The position numbers and the translations under genes were made by a program. From positions 38,080,389 through 38,144,388 of the forward strand of contig JAHLJT010004567.1 in the NCBI GenBank assembly GCA_031308135.1: a DNA stretch of 64,000 nucleotides, read 5' to 3'. Under the pieces are notes generated by a model, which had not been told where the DNA came from, searched no databases, and saw only the letters and a list, made by a program, of their open reading frames with translations. Origin of the DNA: Acheta domesticus. Lineage: Eukaryota; Arthropoda; Insecta; Orthoptera; Gryllidae. Positions 37,251 to 49,318 of this stretch are shown in pieces. Every line of letters starts with the position of its first letter. The first letter of the stretch is position 1.

Positions 37251-37798
37251 AAATTTGGGTGCTATTATGAACATAACAATATTCATTTATATGAATACTT
37301 TTAAGTTAATAGTGCTGTAACTATATACACTGTTTTCAATTTCGTTAATTATTTAATTGATTGTTATTGAATGTTATTAATTAGATTAGTTGAACACCGA
37401 GGCGACAATCCTCATAGTTATTTGAACGATCCGAACTGGAATTTCAATGATGCATTTTTCTCAGTGAATCATGTATCGAAATATTGAAAATGTTTATTAT
37501 TTATTATGATCGAAAATGTTTCTAGATAACTGTGGGATACATATTTTGAAATCTACATTAATAAATTATTTTAATTAAAATGCAATCTTCTGTGCAAGGT
37601 AATAATATGAGCCTCCACTTTTATTTTGACTTAAAAAAATCAAGTAAATGCTTTTTTAAAAAAACAAATATAACTTTATCTTCAACATGAGAAATTTTTT
37701 TAAAAAAATATGTACTTTGGGCAGCGATATATGGTATCTGGCAAAAGGATAGGACAAGAATGTAAGTTTGCCCATACCTACGAAATTAGAAAACTAAC

Positions 37799-37838
37799 TA
37801 GTACGAGAAAGTCTGTGCGATTTTGTTGCACCACTAAC
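37799..37838 (-). repeat. Conserved ~40-bp motif, copy 3
   Basis: On the minus strand it reads 'agtggtgcaacaaaatcgca' then 'cagactttctcgtactag', aligned with 56290-56331 along its whole length and with weaker similarity continuing into the 'ttttctaatttc' flank. Confidence 0.6.
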
Positions 37839-38529
37839 TATTTTCTTGTATACGTAGTATACGAAGTAATAAACATACACAATTTTCTTCATAAAAACAT
37901 CAAACTTTACGTTGCTCTAGCGGCTAAATGGTACGTTGGAGAAAAAACTCCTTTAGACACAAAATGTAGGTATATATAATTTTATCTTTTTTAATTTCAT
38001 GTCTGACCTTAATTTACGAAAAGTGGACGGTTTTCGAGTTATGTTGAAAAAACTGAAAAATGTCGGATTTTTAACGTGTTTTTTTTCCCCCTCGAAAAAA
38101 CGTATTTCCGGGCAATATTTTTGTTGACAAACACGATGATCGTGTTCAGCGACCCCCAAAACATACTGGACCCCAAAATCAAAACTACACCAAAACTTTC
38201 CCCTATTTTCTACCATTTGACTCGACTAAAGACCGCGTGGAGGCGAGGGGCCTTCGAATTTTAGAGCAAACGGAAACGCTGCGCCACGGGCAAGGTCGCC
38301 AGGCCACGGCGGCGGGCGCGCGGCTACGAACGACGCAAGCCAGGGAAACGCCCAGAGTTCGAATTGACGTGGGAATCCCAAATCGGACTTCACACTCGAA
38401 ACGACATAGCGATTCCCGTAGTTGCAAATCGGCTGGAAGAAACAATGGAAGGAGAAAATTTATAGGAGAGAGGGCGAGTGAAAATACAAGGGCAATGTCC
38501 GATTATTCCATTGCGAAACGGTACAAAGT
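37839..38529. other. Non-coding, leading into a degraded retroelement
   Basis: 37980-38215 is AT-rich with a T-run. From 38217 the composition becomes GC-rich and continues toward the gypsy-type protease remnant, so the GC-rich part may be decayed gag-side sequence. I cannot support a reading frame for it. Confidence 0.35.
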
Positions 38530-39250
38530 CACGTATTGATCGATACCGGATCCGTTGCTTCAGTATGAACAGTTGATACGAACAGGAATCAAAGTAGCAG
38601 TATTGCCGACAAATAATACGAGAGTTATCGATGCATGGGGGGAAAAAGTCACATGCGGTAACGAAACAAATAATGTTAGAAATTGAAATTGAGGGAATGA
38701 AGTAAGACGTCATTTGTCTAGTCATCAGAAATTTCATATATCCACTGATCTCGGGCATAGATTTTCCCGCAGAAAACTACGTAGTGATTGACATTGAAAG
38801 TCGCATTGTAATGATCAACGGAACGAATGTATGGAAGGGCGGAAACAAAGTAGTAGAGAAAAATGAAGAGGACTTAGAAGAGTCGGAACAGTTAGAAGAC
38901 ATGGAGATGTGTTTTCTCAAAGAAGAAAACGAGGTTGAGGAGTTAATTAGAAAGAAAGTGGTAGAGAATACGAATTTAAACGTTGATCAAAAACAAGAGC
39001 TGTTAGAAATGTTATTACGCGTGAAAGATGTGTTTGAGAAAAGTAGCGAACATGTGAAGGGGTATCAATTTCGAATTGAATTAACAGATCGTACGCCATT
39101 TATGGGAAGAAATTATGCAATTCCTGTCGCGTATCGTGAAAAAGTCAAAGCTCTAATAGAAGAAATTCAGCAGGAGGGAATTATATGCAAGGTGACTACG
39201 GTCTACACAAATCCGATATTAATTGTCAGAAATAAAGATGGAGGGGGCAA
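38530..39250 (+). pseudogene. Gypsy-type LTR retrotransposon pol fragment
   Basis: Near 38537 the + strand encodes the aspartic-protease active-site motif LIDTGS; the frame breaks soon after. From about 38784 a 150-codon open stretch continues into the N-terminal part of a Ty3/gypsy reverse transcriptase, with the typical 'PVAYREKV' and 'EEIQQEGII' blocks and a 'NPILIV' segment followed by 'KDG'. Homology stops at about 39250, before the catalytic reverse transcriptase motif. At least two stops or frameshifts separate the protease and reverse transcriptase parts, so the copy is dead. No gag or envelope region was recognised. Confidence 0.7.
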
Positions 39251-39596
39251 TGTGACGAAATACGGATGCCCACATTTCTCCCACACGCCTATGCGACATA
39301 ATCATCAGCTGCAGACGTGGCGAGCGAGCGTGACGTGGTAAAAAGGGGCGCGCTTTCTACATTGATACGCGCAATGCCCCCGGCATAGCGCGTCTGAGCG
39401 ACATCGTCCGAGTGACATCATCAAATTGAGTTCTTCAGTGAGTTAGATAGGATTGTTGAGCGTCAGAGAGACGCGTAGTTAGGCAAGGCATGCGTAGAAT
39501 TTTGAAAAAAGTGCACAGTAATCGAGAACGGGCGCAAGTGCTGTAAGTAGTTGAAAGAGCCTGTGATTCACGAGAGAGAACGGTGATTTGCATAAC
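39251..39596. other. LTR-like or other host sequence, left of hAT insertion
   Basis: GC-richer, non-coding sequence beginning 'tgtgacgaaatacgg' exactly where pol homology stops. It is interrupted by the hAT at 39597 and resumes at 42699. It could be an LTR or an unrelated insertion; no second copy in the window allows a test. Confidence 0.3.
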
Positions 39597-40337
39597 CAGG
39601 CGCGGATCCAAGGGGGGGGGGTCACGGGGGTCATGACCCCCCCCCAAATGATGAACCGTCACAATTTTGTGAGAAACTCTACCATATCTAAAAAAAAACT
39701 CTGAGAAACTAATAACCTTTCCAGTGTCCCTTCAGAATCGGGACTGCCCGACACATTTTCAGATATTTTCAGACAATTCCAGAAATTTCTAAAAAATTAT
39801 CAGTGCTGAAACTATTGAATTTATATAGAAATTGTAATTTACTTTGAATAAAAACGTAAGTGTTTTCTAGATGATTTTAAAAATATTTTTAGTACAAAGA
39901 AATTAATCTAAACAAGTAGCATATCTAAAGTCGGAATCAAATACACTGAGCGTTACTAGTGTTGCCAACTTAATGTGAATTTTTCTAATTGAACGAGAGA
40001 ACTGCGGGAAAAATAGACGTCAACGCATGGACTCAGCTTAAAAGTCACAACTGTTGTTCAAAGGGAATATAACTAGCTAAACGTAATAATAATGGTATGT
40101 ATATAAAATTGGCATCAATCTTGCTTTCAGGGGTTTGTTAGAATTCAGTATCGGAACTTCTATCGAACTCAATGTATATTTAACCTAAAAATGCTTAACG
40201 TAATCAGTAACGGCGAACTTAATTTGATCATTGAAGTCTGATGCCAGTTCTGGTTTGTAAGAGCGTAAGAAGCCGCTTTTAGCACAAGTTAAGGCTATCA
40301 AGAGGGGTTAGTGGTAAAGATTTGTCGAAAAGAATTA

Positions 40338-41791
40338 GAGAATTTTAGTTTAGCTGATGAGCGAGGATAGTGTCTGACACCTAAAATACAGTGGCAAAGC
40401 TAGAGTCATGCAATTGGGTATTCTGAAAATCTTATCTTACATATTTTGTAAATTAGCTCCATTCATCGTTTTTTATTCAACAAAAACGTCGATAATTTGT
40501 TCTTTAAAGCTTTCGTTTCTGCACAGTTAATTTCCCACGGAATCTCTCAGGATTGTCTTAACTCTTTTAATGTAATAATATTCCTTTCTCATATTGCTTT
40601 CTATAGAGGGAAAATTAGACTGAGTTGTATCAACCAAACCGTCTCTTGATATTTTTTTCTAGACCAATTTGTCTAACCAATACTTCAGCAAAAAAACTGC
40701 AGGCATATATGTTGCATTATTAATGTATACATTTGTCATTTCATTTTGAGGCTGCTCACTGTCAAGGAATGGATATTGTTTTATTAGAAAAGAAAACTTT
40801 TCTGAACGAAAGGACGCTTTGTAGATGGAAAAATGCCTTTCGTCAAGTAATTCAATAAAATGACAGTTTTCGAAATCTTGAAACCTGCAGTCCATCTGAG
40901 TCACTATTGTATCAATAATTTTAAAGGATACAATTTTGTTTCTTTCAAATAATTATCACCCTGAAAGTTCATTCATTGTCATGGCTACTTTGATAAAGAT
41001 TTCAATAGTCTCTTCCTATCTAACACGATATATTACGACGTATTGCTACTATTTCTATCTCTACGGCGTATTACTTGACTCGTGATTCCACATTTGAAGT
41101 ATGGAAAACTGCATTTCGATATCGTGAACCGTTTAGATGTTATGAGACATAGTCAGTGGGACGTTGTCTGCAACACTATATCTTTAGCTTCATTAATTGT
41201 TTCGTAAAGAAAAAACGAACAAAAATCACACTAACGGCACACAAACAACTCTACTTTCCCACAACATCAGGTGATGAGGTGAATTTGCCTGATCGAGACG
41301 TGGGCGTGCGTCGCTGTACAAATCCGTGCCTGCCTAGGCTCCTGCTGGGCTCGCTGCCCAGTCAATGCAAAAGAAAGGGAGATAACGCACGTTCTCTTGT
41401 GTGCATGCGCGGCAGACCCAGCCGGTGTCTATCCACTGGCAGACTCCTCGCTCAGCTACCGGCCCCAAAGAGTATATTTCTGCAGCCCTGCTAATTCCCT
41501 CGCGCGTAAAAGGGGAAAAGGAGTCGAACACATTTAATTTTCGACGATTCGGTAACAAAAATATTGAAAAGTGGCACACAACGACGGATTTTATTGAAAA
41601 ATAATTTGAGTAGTATAAGTCTGCCAGATTACGCTTCAGCTTCGCCACTGCTAAAGGACCTTATTGAATAATATTTTGCTGTCGATGAGCCCAAATCCGG
41701 TTAGATAATTTTAGTTCGGCTAATGAGCGAGGATAGAGTCTGACGCCTAAAATATCTTGAATGTTTTGCTGTCGCTGAGTTCGAATCCGGT
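40338..41791. repeat. Direct repeats inside the hAT
   Basis: A ~49-bp block including 'atgagcgaggatag' occurs at 40338-40386 and again at 41707-41756 with about five differences. Around the second copy, 'tttgctgtcg..tgag' followed by 'aatccgg' repeats about 88 bp apart (41678 and 41766). Confidence 0.7.
40480..40930 (-). pseudogene. hAT transposase C-terminal remnant
   Basis: The minus-strand frame encodes 'MDCRFQDFENCHFIELLDER' and 'YPFLDSEQPQNEM', typical of the segment before the hAT dimerisation domain in ZMYM6/Charlie-like transposases. After a stop near 40659 it continues with 'RVKTILRDSVGN', matching the conserved (S)xLKRIKTxLRxxMG block. Stops interrupt the frame and the catalytic core upstream is not recognisable. 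Confidence 0.65.
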
Positions 41792-42698
41792 ATCAAAAGT
41801 ATCTTTTGACAGCTCTCGTTCTTGATGAAAAGTATTGCAATGATGTTACTTTATTTGGGTTTTAATTATACTAAGTACCTTGGCAATACAAATGGAAGCA
41901 GATCAGTTATTTGCAATATAATAAATGTTGCATTAAATCAAATTTATAAAATGTTTGCATGTCTTGGTGTAGTTGTCCCCAAAATTATAATGAAGTTTAC
42001 AACATTGTTATAGAAGAATCGCCATTGAAGGAGATTCAAATGTGGCGCAAATTTATAATTATGTGAATGAGCACTATAAACGAAAAAATTTAAAAAGGAA
42101 AAAATGAAATTGAGAAAAATAATTGTAAAATAAAATAAAGTATAATTTGGTTTATTTATTTATTATAAGCATGTATTTTTTAATTGTAATAATTTATTAA
42201 AAAGTTTTTTCATTACACACATTTACATGTTTCTCTCATATAAGTTTCTTCACAAATTGTTTCATATTGCATCAAATGAAAGTTATTTTTGCTAATTTGA
42301 TAGTTATTATTGATAACTTTATAAATTTTCATTTTTTTAAAACAAATGTACCGAATAAAATTGACATATTTTTGTAGGTAGAATTCGAATCTACAACAAA
42401 AATTGATTTTAAAATTCCAAAGTGACACCCGCCACTCCTCCAGGGGATAAGGGTGAGGAGCGTAACAATAGTAAGCTGATATGTGATTATTGGTATATTG
42501 AATTTCTAAATATTTTAATAGTAATTCTAAATATATTTATTGTATAATAAAGTCAATCTAATATATGTATAACATACGTCAAAATATGTTATTACTTTCT
42601 GTACCCTCCCCCCTTTCCGAAATAAATGTACTTGAGTCTTAACGTGACCCCTCCCAAAAGGATCCGGATCCGCGCCTGGATGCGCGCCTGTGCATAAC

Positions 42699-43150
42699 GC
42701 GCAGTTTCCAGTTGAGAGGCGCTAAATAGACAGAAATAATTGGTGCGACGTATACGCCCAAATTTTGAGCAAACACTCAACTTCATTCAGTTGCGTCGTG
42801 CATGAGACTTTCGCACGCGGGTTGATCGTGACGACGGGAGAGGAGCAAGATGAGGACGTGGTCGTGAGGGTCCATGGGAATTAGGCGATAGGAGAAAGAA
42901 GAGGACGCGGTCGCGAGGGTCCATGGGAGTCAGGCGATAGAAGAAAGAAGACGTGGTCGCGAGGGTCCATGGGAATCCGGCGATAGAAGAAAGAAGAAGA
43001 CGAGGAAACGCCGCCGAGCAACGGACGACCGTCACGGATCGGCTCGCGACGCCGCCGCCGGGCGCACCTGGCCTCAGTGTGACGTATTTGGCGCCGCCGT
43101 TCACCGGCCGCTTCTGGCCGTCGCTCCAAGGCCGAGGCATAGACTAAGGA
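42699..43150. other. LTR-like or other host sequence, right of hAT insertion
   Basis: Continues the sequence interrupted at 39596. It contains a tandem repeat at 42852-43000 and a strongly CpG-rich end (43000-43140). 'tggcgcc' at 43088 resembles a primer-binding-site start for gypsy elements, but without a second LTR this is only suggestive. Confidence 0.3.
42852..43000 (+). repeat. 46-49-bp tandem repeat, three units
   Basis: Three successive units carry 'gagggtccatggga' followed by 'ggcgatagRagaaagaa', starting near 42852, 42901 and 42950. Units two and three are closest to each other. Confidence 0.8.
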
Positions 43151-44507
43151 TGTATAGACAGCTCACTGCCTTCAGCGGAGAGGTTATGCTTGGAAGGTAA
43201 CTCATTCAGAGATGGCACCACCGTCGCATCTTAGTTCCGTAAAATGTGGTAACCGAGTAGAGTGCGCACAGGTCGCAACTCTGCCCCCACTACCGATTTC
43301 ACCCCTCCACCGCCATCCGGCGGTATTTTCAAATTATTGAAACTATTACTGCCACAAGATCTTTCTACGGCATTTACATTTAGGGAGCACATGGTGGGCT
43401 GTTGCCCTAAGCACGCGGGACCTTCCGCCTTCACTCTACCAATTAACTGCACCCCAACAATGACGTGATCCTGTGACCTTAATTATTATAATCATGCGAG
43501 CACTTCTCTTATCCATTCATTGCAACGCATTTTTAAAAACAATATTATTTATCATATAGTGGTGAAGTGTCCTGCGTTGCTCAAGCATTTATTAATCAGG
43601 GACTGAATATAAATTATCGTAATCTATATTAAATTAACATAATTTCCGTTTTACCTCTCACCAACACGGACATCAATAATTGAAAAATATATTAACCCTT
43701 CGTTGCACGATTTTTTTCTTTTAAGCTCTTTTTTGGGGAATAATTCGGATTGTGGAGATATTGGGAAAAATAGATAAAAATTCTAATTTACATCTGTGTC
43801 GTAAAATTGAACATTATACATCTTTGCTCTATGGCCGAGGCACGCAGCTGGCAAGACTCGGCGAAGATAACAGATAACAGTGAGCTGCGAGAATATTGGT
43901 CAACACCCCATGGCCGGGGAGAACTGTAAACTTGGTGGGGAGAAGGCCATAATTCACGGAGCTAGCAGAGATCGTAGAATTGACTGCAATTTTTTTAGTA
44001 ACTGCCTGGAAAATTTGTATAAAATAGAGTTAATTTTGTGATATTCATAGCAAAGATTTCTTGTTGAAGAGTACGATCCAATTAATCAGAGTTATTGTCA
44101 AATTGATTTGAATACTGAATGTCGCAAGTCCGAACTCGGCGTCACCGGGCGACTTTAGCCGAAAATTTATTGTAAATTCTAGATTAAATAGTCGACGAGA
44201 ATTCCCAAGGTAGGACACAAAATTATTGAATGAAAGTCACCTCGACAAAGAGAAAGGTACCAGTGATTTATTTTTTTGTGTTCTGTATTTTTTAATGATC
44301 AGTGTAAACATTTAAAAGGGTTAAGAAAAATAAGCCGAAGTTTAATTGAGTTTATGTGTGTGTATTTGTTTGGATTCCTCTGGACACCCAAAAGTTCCCA
44401 CTGCCCTGAAGTAATAAAAAGCTCGCAAGAGCATGAGATCTACGAATATCCAGACAGGTGTCTAGGGATTGCTAGACGGGGTTTTCGTCAGAATATATGT
44501 ATACTAT
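43151..44507. other. Intergenic, nothing recognised
   Basis: A GC-richer stretch to about 43480 with no identifiable gene, then AT-rich sequence. A short GC-rich patch near 43830-43980 has no open frame of note. Confidence 0.4.
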
Positions 44508-44508
44508 A

Positions 44509-44584
<76 letters not shown>

Positions 44585-44585
44585 T
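44508..44585. repeat. (TA)n followed by (GATA)n microsatellite
   Basis: About 45 bp of pure TA dinucleotides passing directly into about eight GATA units. The 'Ile-Tyr' open frames across it are repeat artefacts. Confidence 0.95.
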
Positions 44586-45904
44586 AATGTATGTGAAATC
44601 TGTGAAATTTATATATACTATACAGGGTGAGTCACGTAACTTTAGCACCTCCTGTAACTTTTGAACGGTTGAAGTTGTTGCAACGCAGTTTTCACAGAAG
44701 TGCACGAGGGAATGGGGCTAATTCATACGTGTATTCATTTGTTTTATCAGTTGTATTTTATGAGATAATTGAGGTAACTTTTTTTCAAATGGAACTATAC
44801 ATATTTTTTCAGTCTATCATGACGAGCGTAAAAAGAAAAATCCAATGATATACATATTGTCATATGTTAGATAAGCATTTTTTTGCGTAATTTTGATTTT
44901 TGCGACTAGGGTTTAAGGGATATTTTGAATGTACTCTTAACAGTCCGAGATTACCAGGTCGGCTTTTAATTGCTATAAGATTAGTATATTTTAATATTTT
45001 GCTAGCTTTAACAAAACATTCCTTTTTCTAACAAAAATCAGAAGTGAATGAAGCCTATAACTTGAAAAAAGAAATGAAACATTTTGAATTTGTTTTCCAT
45101 GTAGCGCCACATTCCAAAATAGTAGCATCAACTGTTACTTTTTCGAAAAACCTTCAGAGCCCCGATTTCTTGGATTTTCAAACCGCACAGAATTTACTTG
45201 ATGGAGCTTACGAAGAATAATTTTTCGTGATTCAATTATTTATTAGAGACTGCTCGGAGTCACTATGATGATTTGAAACATGATACCATATAATTATCCA
45301 AAGTCTGGAAAGTAGAAGTGAAAGAGCACCCATAAGATGGTAAAAAGATCCCTAAAAACAAATGACATATGAGTTACACTGTAACTCTAACATAAAAATA
45401 ATATTTTTGAAAGGTTTCTTGGGCCCCGTTCCATCACTCACCCCCTCTACAGACAAAACATTTTTTTATTTTAATTTTTTCCGTCAACGGAACACTATTT
45501 TACCTGAATAAGAAGAAAATTACTTATACTTTTAGAAAACATTTTTTGATAATTTTTAGAGCCAAATTCAACCGCAAAAAATATTTTTGAAAAAACACAA
45601 AAAATAATTTTTAGCATGTCTTAGGCTCGAAAAAATCTCAAAAGTCTCTCTCAAAACACAAACTGTTGTGATATTTGCGAGTGAGTTTTGCGAGTGCTGG
45701 GCTGTAGATTAAAAAATAAAATCCATTTTTACCATTTTCCCAACTTTCAATCACCTTGGCTAAATACCCTTTTAAAATGACTGCAAGAGTTCTCCTACGT
45801 TTATTTGAGTGTTTATTATACATTTGTATACATTGTTGGAGCAGCTAATAATTTGACATTGGAATGTAGTTACAAATTGTCATGTGTTTTAGCTTTAGCA
45901 ATAG
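44586..45904. other. Repeat-like flank of a hAT remnant
   Basis: 'acagggtgagtcacgtaact' at about 44621 is the kind of terminal motif common in insect repeats, but no partner was found. The rest is AT-rich and may include the decayed N-terminal part of the hAT transposase that becomes recognisable at 45905. Confidence 0.35.
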
Positions 45905-46440
45905 ACGAGTGAAGAACAGAAATATTTTGACGAACTATGTGAGGATCAACGACTCATTGATGGCAAACAAAGATACAAACTTAAGTGTTTATTATGGATG
46001 ACTAGACATTGCTATTAACCACTCGGAGCGACGATTTTTTGGATTGAAAAATACAGTAGCGATTTTCTCAGTGATTCAGCCACACGTTTTAATAGCGGAT
46101 GATGACATTTACGAAGAACCACAAAACCTTCAATCAAAATACCCAGCTGATGTTGCGGAAAACTTACCTCAGTTATTGTCTTTGCGGATTTGTTTAGGGA
46201 GTTAAATTTCAAAACTAAGATCTTACATTATTTTTTGACACTTCCAGACCCGGTCTCCAGGGTCGAAATAACGTTTTCAAAATTAATGGTGATTACAAAT
46301 ATTTACGAACTACATTGGCACAAATCCATCTGAGTAATTTAATTATTTTAGCAATTGAGCACGAAGAAACAATGTGGTTGGAAAATAATGTTTCTACTGT
46401 AATTGATAAATTTGTAAATCTGAAGAAAATTATAATATGA
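45905..46440 (+). pseudogene. hAT transposase, C-terminal part, frameshifted
   Basis: Read across at least three frame changes, the + strand encodes hAT-family blocks in the right order. These are 'EDQRLIDGKQRYK', then a 'RRFFGLKNTVAIFSVIQP' segment, then 'YPADVAENLPQLL', then the dimerisation region 'FLTLPDPVSRVEITFSKL' and 'LAIEHEETMWLEN'. The usual AERSFS-type motif is altered to 'VEITFS'. Stops and frameshifts make it non-functional. 'cccccattttgtgtcggtcc' near 46562 looks like the element's 3' non-coding end. Confidence 0.65.
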
Positions 46441-47303
46441 AATTGAAAAACTTCTAATTTATTTTCTGAAATAATTTATTGCAAAAAAGATTTTTCTCGT
46501 AAAATTTAGTTTATAATAACAAAATTATTTTAATGACATCTTTAACTGGGGAACTAGGAAGCCCCCATTTTGTGTCGGTCCAAGGGCCTCCTCATTTGAA
46601 CTTACTCCACTGTGCATCGCCCCGGGAGGTTGCGACTTTAGTTACTTTCATAAAAGTCCAATATTTCTTTAATTTCGGACTCATTAAAGAACGTTTCCAC
46701 ATTCTCTTGTTTTTGGAAAATCATTGGCGTTACTTTCCCTACTGATACATGCTTTAAAATGCTTAAAAAGTGGTGACAGGATTGCTTGCTACATCACGTA
46801 TTTTACATTCAAACACACATTGTAAAATAAATTAGTATATGTGATGACTGCACGGAAAGAACAACGATTCTCTGTCCAAATTTTCTTCACGAAAGGCATA
46901 TGCTCGTTTTAATAAAATGTCAAATGTCTGATGCAATTGTGTCACAGCAAATAATTTACACATTGTCTTCGATACCCCAGTGCGATAACACATTTCAAAC
47001 AACGTTCGATTGCCTTTATGAGACGAATTACGCAATTTTCGAAACTCGAGGAGCTGCTGGCTGTCTCCAAATGTAACAACAATTGGAAGTCTTTCTTCTT
47101 TTGGGTCCCTGATATTTAATGGAGACAACAGTTTATCATTCCAATGAACAGTAAGAATTTCAGATACTATATTACTCTTAAAAGCAGATTTAATTATTTC
47201 TAAACGTTATCTTCTCTTCTTGTATCTTGTCCTGTCGTACACTCAGGTGGCATCTAGCTAAAACAGCCAACAGTGTAGGAGCAATAAAGTTGTTGATGCC
47301 ACG
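46441..47303. other. Intergenic, one unassigned open frame
   Basis: A 98-codon minus-strand open frame (46832-47128; contains 'LPIVVTFGDSQQLLEF') has balanced composition but no family I recognise. It could be another decayed transposase exon. Confidence 0.35.
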
Positions 47304-47310
47304 CCTTTAG

Positions 47311-48924
47311 CTAGGGTTGCCACCTCTCCAGGTTTCAGGAGTGGTCTCCGGGCTCCGTGTATTTGAAAACCTCCAGGTCATACAAAAATTAAAATTAAAT
47401 ATTTTTTCACTTAAAAAATATAATCTGTGTTTAATAATTTAATTTTATCGAATGTTTTTATGGTGAGTATGCCATCAGTAAGCTGCGGATTTAAAGGCAC
47501 GAAAAACTGTAGAAATAGGCAGGCAAAATAGTCGTTTAAAAATGTAAAATAAGCATTTAAACATGTAAAAAGAGGCATTTAAAAGTGTTAAATAAGTATT
47601 TCAAACGACACTACACATTTTTCTCATGCATTTTTATTTATATACTTGTGTAGAAAGTTTCTGAAGTAAACCTAATAAATAGTAACCTTGATGGAATGTT
47701 TGTCTTTATCATTGTTCTGACATCTCCTGGAAATCATATCGTTCATTGTTGGGCAATTCGGACAAAAAAGCTAGTAGCTACCTTTTTGCTTTTCATTAAA
47801 TGCAAGCTGATTCTTTAATGCTGCACAGTATGATCTTTTTTTCTCACATTTAAATTGTATGATTTGTTTTAAACGCCTAGCATAACACAATGTTGTAACA
47901 AGTGGTGTTACAACCGCACATATTTTTTCGCATTACACCTCAAAAAAATATTTCAAATTTGCAATTTTACCAAAAATTCACAGAATTTACTGAAAATGAG
48001 ACCTGAGCCATTCTTTTAAACGTCCTTTTATCTATCCCTGGGAAAAAATATTGAGCAAACATTCGTAGTGGGTTTTGAGACTTTTTTTATTAATTCAGGC
48101 AGAAATTCTGCAAATCAACACTCGTTTTAAAAACTATACGAGACCTTCCTTTAAGATCTGTTTTTTTAACAGACTTCATTTAAGACAAAAATCTCTGAAT
48201 TCAATATTGTACTTTTACAATGTAAGCTTCTAGCAATTTTCGAAAATACAGTGTTCGCGAAAAATGGAACCGGTACCAATCCTTTGATACATACAGGGAC
48301 AAAGTTTTAAGAAAAAAATTGTAGTCTTTTTAAAGAAAAAAATTGAAAATTCGAAATAATAAATAATTTGACTGCACAGGTGGTGGTAGTAAAACAAATA
48401 GATTTATTGTTAGTTCTTAGATTGTTATGTACTTTGCAGGATAAAAACGAAAAGAAAGTACAATTGTTTAATTTATTTATTAAGGATGATTCCATTTTGG
48501 TCAATAAATACGAAAATAGGCAACATTTAGGCATTTATACATAAAATAGGCATCTATTAGTGAAATGAGCATTTATAGGCACTATAAAATTCTCCTATAA
48601 TGCTCCTAATGCCTGAAAATTAATAAGTAAACTAAAAGAATGCGTTTTCCATTAAAGGGAAAAAATAGGCAAACAGGCAAAAGTCCGCAGCTTAGCCATC
48701 CGTTCACAATCACTAGTCGAAAAATAATGTACTTATTGTATTAGTAATTAATGCATTTTTAACATTATCAATGTATTACTGTTATGAAATAATTAATCGT
48801 AAAAGGCGTATATTATTTTATAATAAATGTTGATTGTGAATTTATGTATTTACTTTTCGTTAACTCACCCCCCCCCGTAATTAGTAATCTCCGGGTCATG
48901 TGTTCTTCGAAGGTGGCAACCTTA
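47311..48924. mobile_element. TIR element with 7-bp duplication, host of nested hAT
   Basis: The left end 'ctagggttgccacct' and the right end, complemented, 'taaggttgccacctt' form the TIR. A perfect direct repeat 'cctttag' flanks it (47304-47310 and 48925-48931). Nearly all of the interior is a second, hAT-like insertion at 47476-48694; the outer element itself is only about 390 bp, so it is a MITE. The superfamily is uncertain. Confidence 0.7.
47476..48694. mobile_element. Nested hAT-like element, 1.2 kb
   Basis: The left end 'cagtaagctgcggatt' and the right end, complemented, 'taagctgcggactt' pair up if three bases (CAG) are missing at the right. 'gccat' repeats on both sides (47471-47475 and 48695-48699), probably what remains of an 8-bp duplication. 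Sub-terminal 'aataggca' and 'gcatttaaa' motifs recur many times at both ends (47510-47610 and 48515-48680), as in hAT elements. No transposase is recognised. Confidence 0.6.
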
Positions 48925-48931
48925 CCTTTAG

Positions 48932-49318
48932 AATTCTGTATTGATGTACTCTCGGAAATTTCTCCCAAAAATTCACCAACGTTGATTTCATCTGAACTTC
49001 AAAGTTAGTTATCTGAATCTTCGGACGATGAAGGCAGAAGACGTATTAATAGACGCTTTATAATGTTATTTATTTTTCCTTTTCTCTTCTTGTAATGTTC
49101 TTTGTCTCGTCACTTCTTCTTAATCCGCGAGATTTCATCTATTTTTTTTCGGCATACCCTAAAGTTAGTGTGCTTATGTGTAATTACAGTTAGCATTTCG
49201 CATTTTACTACTATGTGTAAGTGACTGGTGTAGGTTCGTGTCGGACCTTGGTCAGTAGTCTAATCGAATTTTGTGTTTTTTCATGTTAGTGACTGAGTTT
49301 TTGTTATGGTGTGTTGCA
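48932..49318. other. Spacer, nothing recognised
   Basis: AT-rich spacer before the 3' end of a minus-strand non-LTR remnant; it may include that element's 3' untranslated sequence. Confidence 0.4.

Larger units (their letters stand above)
39597..42690 (-). mobile_element. hAT transposon, 3.1 kb, with 8-bp target duplication
   Basis: A perfect 8-bp duplication 'tgcataac' flanks it (39589-39596 and 42691-42698), the hallmark of hAT insertion. The left end is 'caggcgcggatccaa' + G-run. The right end, complemented, starts 'caggcgcgcatccaggcgcg', so the outer 'caggcgc' is doubled there. Inside both ends are G/C-runs ('gggaggggtca'). The transposase remnant reads leftwards (40480-40930). A GC-rich patch at 41280-41500 may be the promoter region. 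Much of the expected transposase is missing, so it is a deletion derivative. Confidence 0.85.

Noticed and set aside
39251..43085. Complete LTR with primer-binding site 'tggcgcc' at 43088
   Set aside because: No second LTR or internal region is visible; the boundaries rest on weak motifs, so it is listed only as LTR-like.
44276..44705. Ile/Tyr-rich open frames
   Set aside because: Artefact of the (TA)n/(GATA)n microsatellite.
46832..47128. 98-codon minus-strand open frame as a gene
   Set aside because: No recognisable family and no splice partners.
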